NCBI GenBank assembly: GCA_023443285.1 | Contig: JAEZVB010000003.1 | Coordinates: forward strand, 1 to 32,975 | Length of the DNA stretch: 32,975 nucleotides | Direction: 5' to 3' | Source: Bacillota bacterium | GTDB lineage: Bacteria > Bacillota > Negativicutes > Sporomusales > Sporomusaceae | Part shown: in pieces, positions 31,021 to 32,975 of the stretch | How the letters are laid out: every line of letters begins with the position of its first letter | Position numbering within the stretch: the stretch's first letter is position 1 | Position numbers and translations under genes: made by a program | Notes under the pieces: generated by a model | The model's input: only the letters and a program-made list of their open reading frames with translations | What the model was told of the DNA's origin: nothing | The model's database searches: none

Positions 31021-32168
31021 TATGTTCGCGGCGAAATCTTATCTTGCCTGTTCTTTCCAGAAAATAATGGAACTTTTCCTATGATCAGTTCACACGCAAT
31101 ATAACTAATTAGTAAAGCCAAAGTTGCCGATAACACAAATTTAACGAATGGCCCCTCTGAATAAGTAAGCAACATATAGTTTAATGAAAACACCGGAAAT
31201 TGATGAACAAAGTAGATTGCATACGAATTAGCAGATAAACGCCGCCATAGATAAGAGCGACTGTTTACCCAGCGGTGGAAAACACCCAAAAGGGCGAATA
31301 CCGCACAAAGACAAAATAACGTATGCAAAAAGGCATTTGCTGCCATTACAAATACAGCCGTATTTTTTGCAAAAACAAGCTTACTGCCGATAAACAAGCT
31401 GCCGGTAACAATAGCACTTGCTCCCCAAATAAATGGTCGGGGACAATATCCTCCGCTAGTAAACCACTGCCGTCGACAAGCATATATACCAAGCATAAAA
31501 TACATCACATATAAAACAAGTCTTGTTGGCTGAATTATCAAAAGGTATTTCACATTTACCCATTCATAGTCATTCACAACTGTGTTAACAGCGAAAAAGC
31601 CAGCAGTTCCGAGTAATAGAAAACCAGCAAAAAAAGCATTAGATGGTTTAGCTGCCTTAAGCAAAGTAAGCTTCAGCCAACCTTGCTGGTAGAATAGCGC
31701 TAATATCAGGCAGAATAAAGCTAATACCCCTAAGAACCAATAATGAGCCTGTTGATACGATTCCCCAAAAAATAAATGAAACCAGTAATATAAATACGGT
31801 GGCGGTACTATACTCCGCGTAACATAAATAAAATAAGTAACTGCCGGTGCAAAAAAAACTACGCCAATGATCCAAGGAATAATCAGCCTACCAATCTTAT
31901 CGCGCACAAAGTGAGCAGTCCCGGAACGAGTTAATGACCTAACCGCAAAATATCCGGCTATAAAAAATAAAGTAGGCATCATAAATACATCATTTAGTAA
32001 TACAAAACAATCAAAAAAAGGACTTCTCTGTGAATCAAGAACATACCACCACCACGGAGCATTAGGCATATAAGCCATAGACGCATGAAACACTACCACA
32101 AGCAGCACAATGAATGACCGCAAATTATCAAGAAAGTAAATACGCTTCTCGCTGCCCGTATTCTGCAT
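31017..32168 (-). CDS. Acyltransferase family 3 integral membrane protein
   Basis: A 383-residue membrane protein with about ten hydrophobic helices. It opens with the acyltransferase-3 hallmark RIYFLDNLRSFIVLLVVVFH ASMAY, containing the His of the family's active-site region. FFIAGYFAVRSL, RDKIGRLIIPWIIGVV and a late YAIYFVHQFPVF follow. Such enzymes O-acylate (often acetylate) surface sugars, glycans or antibiotics. The substrate is not evident. GGGAGG lies seven bases before the ATG at 32168; a longer in-frame extension to 32243 is rejected for lack of a ribosome site. No terminator precedes lysA, so transcripts may run into the lysine riboswitch. Confidence 0.88.
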   Translation of the reverse strand: MQNTGSEKRIYFLDNLRSFIVLLVVVFHASMAYMPNAPWWWYVLDSQRSPFFDCFVLLNDVFMMPTLFFIAGYFAVRSLTRSGTAHFVRDKIGRLIIPWIIGVVFFAPAVTYFIYVTRSIVPPPYLYYWFHLFFGESYQQAHYWFLGVLALFCLILALFYQQGWLKLTLLKAAKPSNAFFAGFLLLGTAGFFAVNTVVNDYEWVNVKYLLIIQPTRLVLYVMYFMLGIYACRRQWFTSGGYCPRPFIWGASAIVTGSLFIGSKLVFAKNTAVFVMAANAFLHTLFCLCAVFALLGVFHRWVNSRSYLWRRLSANSYAIYFVHQFPVFSLNYMLLTYSEGPFVKFVLSATLALLISYIACELIIGKVPLFSGKNRQDKISPRTY

Positions 32169-32246
32169 AGAACCGCCTCCCCATAGCAATATCGCTATAA
32201 GAAGTATATTCAGCTTATATAATCCATTTCCTTCTTTTACCAAAAG

Positions 32247-32450
32247 TTATTCGTCACGATAATACGACCACACACAATATAACCCACGCATAGTTCCGCC
32301 ACAACGGCAACCAGCTTGACCACACAAACGCGTACAAATTTCAACCCCCGAAACTGGCTCTATTTTTCCTTTTTGACGTTTACGCCAAAAAACGGCTTCT
32401 TGTTTATCTACTCTTATTCCCAAATTACAAAACCACTGCCAAAGCTGCAT
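32247..32450 (-). CDS. Small Cys-rich hypothetical protein (67 aa)
   Basis: A 67-residue ORF, MQLWQWFCNLGIRVDKQEAV onward. The C-terminal half holds a cysteine cluster CTRLCGQAGCRCGG...YC that could bind zinc or an iron-sulfur cluster, together with several Trp/Tyr residues. I recognise no family. AAAGGAG precedes the ATG at 32450. It lies 78 bp before the acyltransferase gene in the same direction. Confidence 0.55.
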   Translation of the reverse strand: MQLWQWFCNLGIRVDKQEAVFWRKRQKGKIEPVSGVEICTRLCGQAGCRCGGTMRGLYCVWSYYRDE

Positions 32451-32532
32451 ACTATCAACTCCTTTGACCACTTCTTTGATTCTCAGTATAAGCAATGTAT
32501 GCTTAACCGGCAGTGACTAACATCACATGTTA

Positions 32533-32577
32533 AGCAAAAGAAAAAGCAGAAACCTATCAATTTCGATAGATTTCTGC
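32533..32577 (-). terminator. Terminator of the rRNA/tRNA-His transcript
   Basis: A 13-bp stem, GCAGAAACCTATC with GATAGATTTCTGC (one mismatch), is followed on the minus strand by TTTTTCTTTTGC. Confidence 0.88.
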
Positions 32578-32599
32578 CTTAGATATTCATAAATATAAA

Positions 32600-32676
32600 T
32601 GGGGTGACTGGAGGGTCTCGAACCCTCGAGTACCGGAGCCACAATCCGGCGTGTTAACCACTTCACCACAGCCACC
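32600..32676 (-). tRNA. tRNA-His (anticodon GTG)
   Basis: A 77-nt cloverleaf with the histidine-specific extra 5' G (paired with C73) and encoded CCA. The acceptor is GTGGCTG/CAGTCAC, the anticodon stem CCGGA/TCCGG with loop TTGTGGC, and the T arm GAGGG-TTCGAGA-CCCTC. It follows 23S in the same direction. Confidence 0.97.
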
Positions 32677-32697
32677 ATATAAGCAGGGAACCAAGCT

Positions 32698-32769
32698 ATT
32701 AGGAGCGTTAGCGACGCTAGAACCTGTGTGAGTCGCTTAGTTCTGAGCGGTAGCGAAGAACCTCCTAAT
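32698..32769 (-). repeat. Structured spacer element between 23S and tRNA-His (repeat copy 2)
   Basis: The element is enclosed by 8-bp perfect inverted repeats, ATTAGGAG and CTCCTAAT. Inside are two further hairpins: TAGCG-A-CGCTA (32709-32719) and GTTCT...AGAAC (32740-32761). The part at 32733-32756 matches copy 1 near tRNA-Arg at 22 of 24 positions, in opposite orientation relative to transcription. It could be a miniature repeat or an rRNA processing element. Confidence 0.55.
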
Positions 32770-32871
32770 TATACATTTCTCTATTTTATATTCCCTAAAA
32801 ACTCCACAGAAGGAAAGCTCGCAATAGGTTTATCTAATGTTTGCACTTATGCAAACGAGGTTGTTAAGTCA

Positions 32872-32975
32872 AGTCCTCGGCCTATTAGTACCAGTCAGCT
32901 ACATGGATTACTCCACTTCCACATCTGGCCTATCTACCTTGTAATCTGCAAGGGGCCTTACTTCTTTCGAATGAC
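32872..32975 (-). rRNA. 23S rRNA, 3' end (truncated by the window edge)
   Basis: The minus strand ends with the conserved 23S terminus, including GCTGACTGGTACTAATAGGC followed by CGAGGACTTGA. Only about the last 100 nt are in the window. The exact mature end is estimated from the CTTGAC helix-1 strand. A small hairpin (GTTTGC/GCAAAC, 32839-32856) lies just beyond. No 5S sequence is recognisable between here and tRNA-His. Confidence 0.92.

Noticed and set aside
32770..32871. 5S rRNA between 23S and tRNA-His
   Set aside because: None of the conserved 5S segments (such as the CCGAACACGGAAGTTAAG region) is present.
1..32975. CRISPR arrays, IS elements or prophage genes
   Set aside because: No regularly spaced repeats, transposase motifs or phage structural genes were seen; only the dispersed tRNA-associated repeat and the gntR/corrinoid duplication scars.

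Overview
This window looks like chromosomal DNA from an anaerobic, endospore-forming Firmicute, most likely an acetogenic Negativicute of the Sporomusa type. The genus is an inference. It rests on corrinoid/UroD-type methyl-transfer genes, a Spo0E-like sporulation phosphatase, SAM-I and lysine riboswitches, strong AGGAGG-type ribosome sites with many TTG/GTG starts, and a DapDC, hexokinase and glutaminyl-tRNA synthetase set. Most genes lie on the minus strand.

Region 1 (1-6.3 kb) is an accessory C1/methyl-transfer locus. It holds the start of a sensor-like gene behind a near-perfect sigma-54 promoter, a DUF2284 Cys-rich protein, a corrinoid protein with a DUF1638 protein, a UroD-family methyltransferase with a divergent LysR regulator, and a HutC-type GntR regulator. 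Three promoters here (for DUF2284, corrinoid-DUF1638 and gntR) share the same architecture and an operator core, TATACATCTATAT, just after the -10 box, so they look like one local GntR regulon. The locus also carries two complementary gene scars. A 3' fragment of gntR lies directly upstream of the intact corrinoid gene, and a 5'+3' scar of a corrinoid gene lies directly downstream of the intact gntR. This suggests a duplicated gntR-corrinoid unit that decayed reciprocally around the UroD/LysR pair. No dedicated substrate:corrinoid methyltransferase (MtaB/MttB type) is in view.

Region 2 (6.3-16.1 kb) is histidine biosynthesis. A compact operon hisG-D-C-B-H-A-F-IE has coupled starts and stops. 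HisG is the short form, and its partner HisZ is encoded nearby in a second operon, yerC-hisZ-HD-domain gene. A D-2-hydroxyacid dehydrogenase gene sits between them on the plus strand. A 15-bp AT palindrome is shared (14/15) by the hisG and yerC leaders and is a candidate operator for the TrpR-like YerC/HisR protein.

Region 3 (16.1-25.1 kb) contains an orphan metQ lipoprotein under a SAM-I riboswitch, a probable operon ydcF-purD-DUF456-tetR, glnS, a small conserved-looking ORF and a dCache chemoreceptor.

Region 4 (25.1-32.98 kb) contains tRNA-Arg(ACG), a eukaryotic-type hexokinase, a small membrane ORF, a Spo0E-like phosphatase, a histidine kinase overlapping an ErcA-like iron alcohol dehydrogenase, lysA under a lysine riboswitch, an acyltransferase-3 membrane protein, a small Cys-rich ORF, and the 3' end of an rRNA operon (23S, then tRNA-His, with no recognisable 5S between). 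A dispersed structured repeat accompanies both tRNA genes.

All functional calls come from reading motifs and gene context; no database search was possible.
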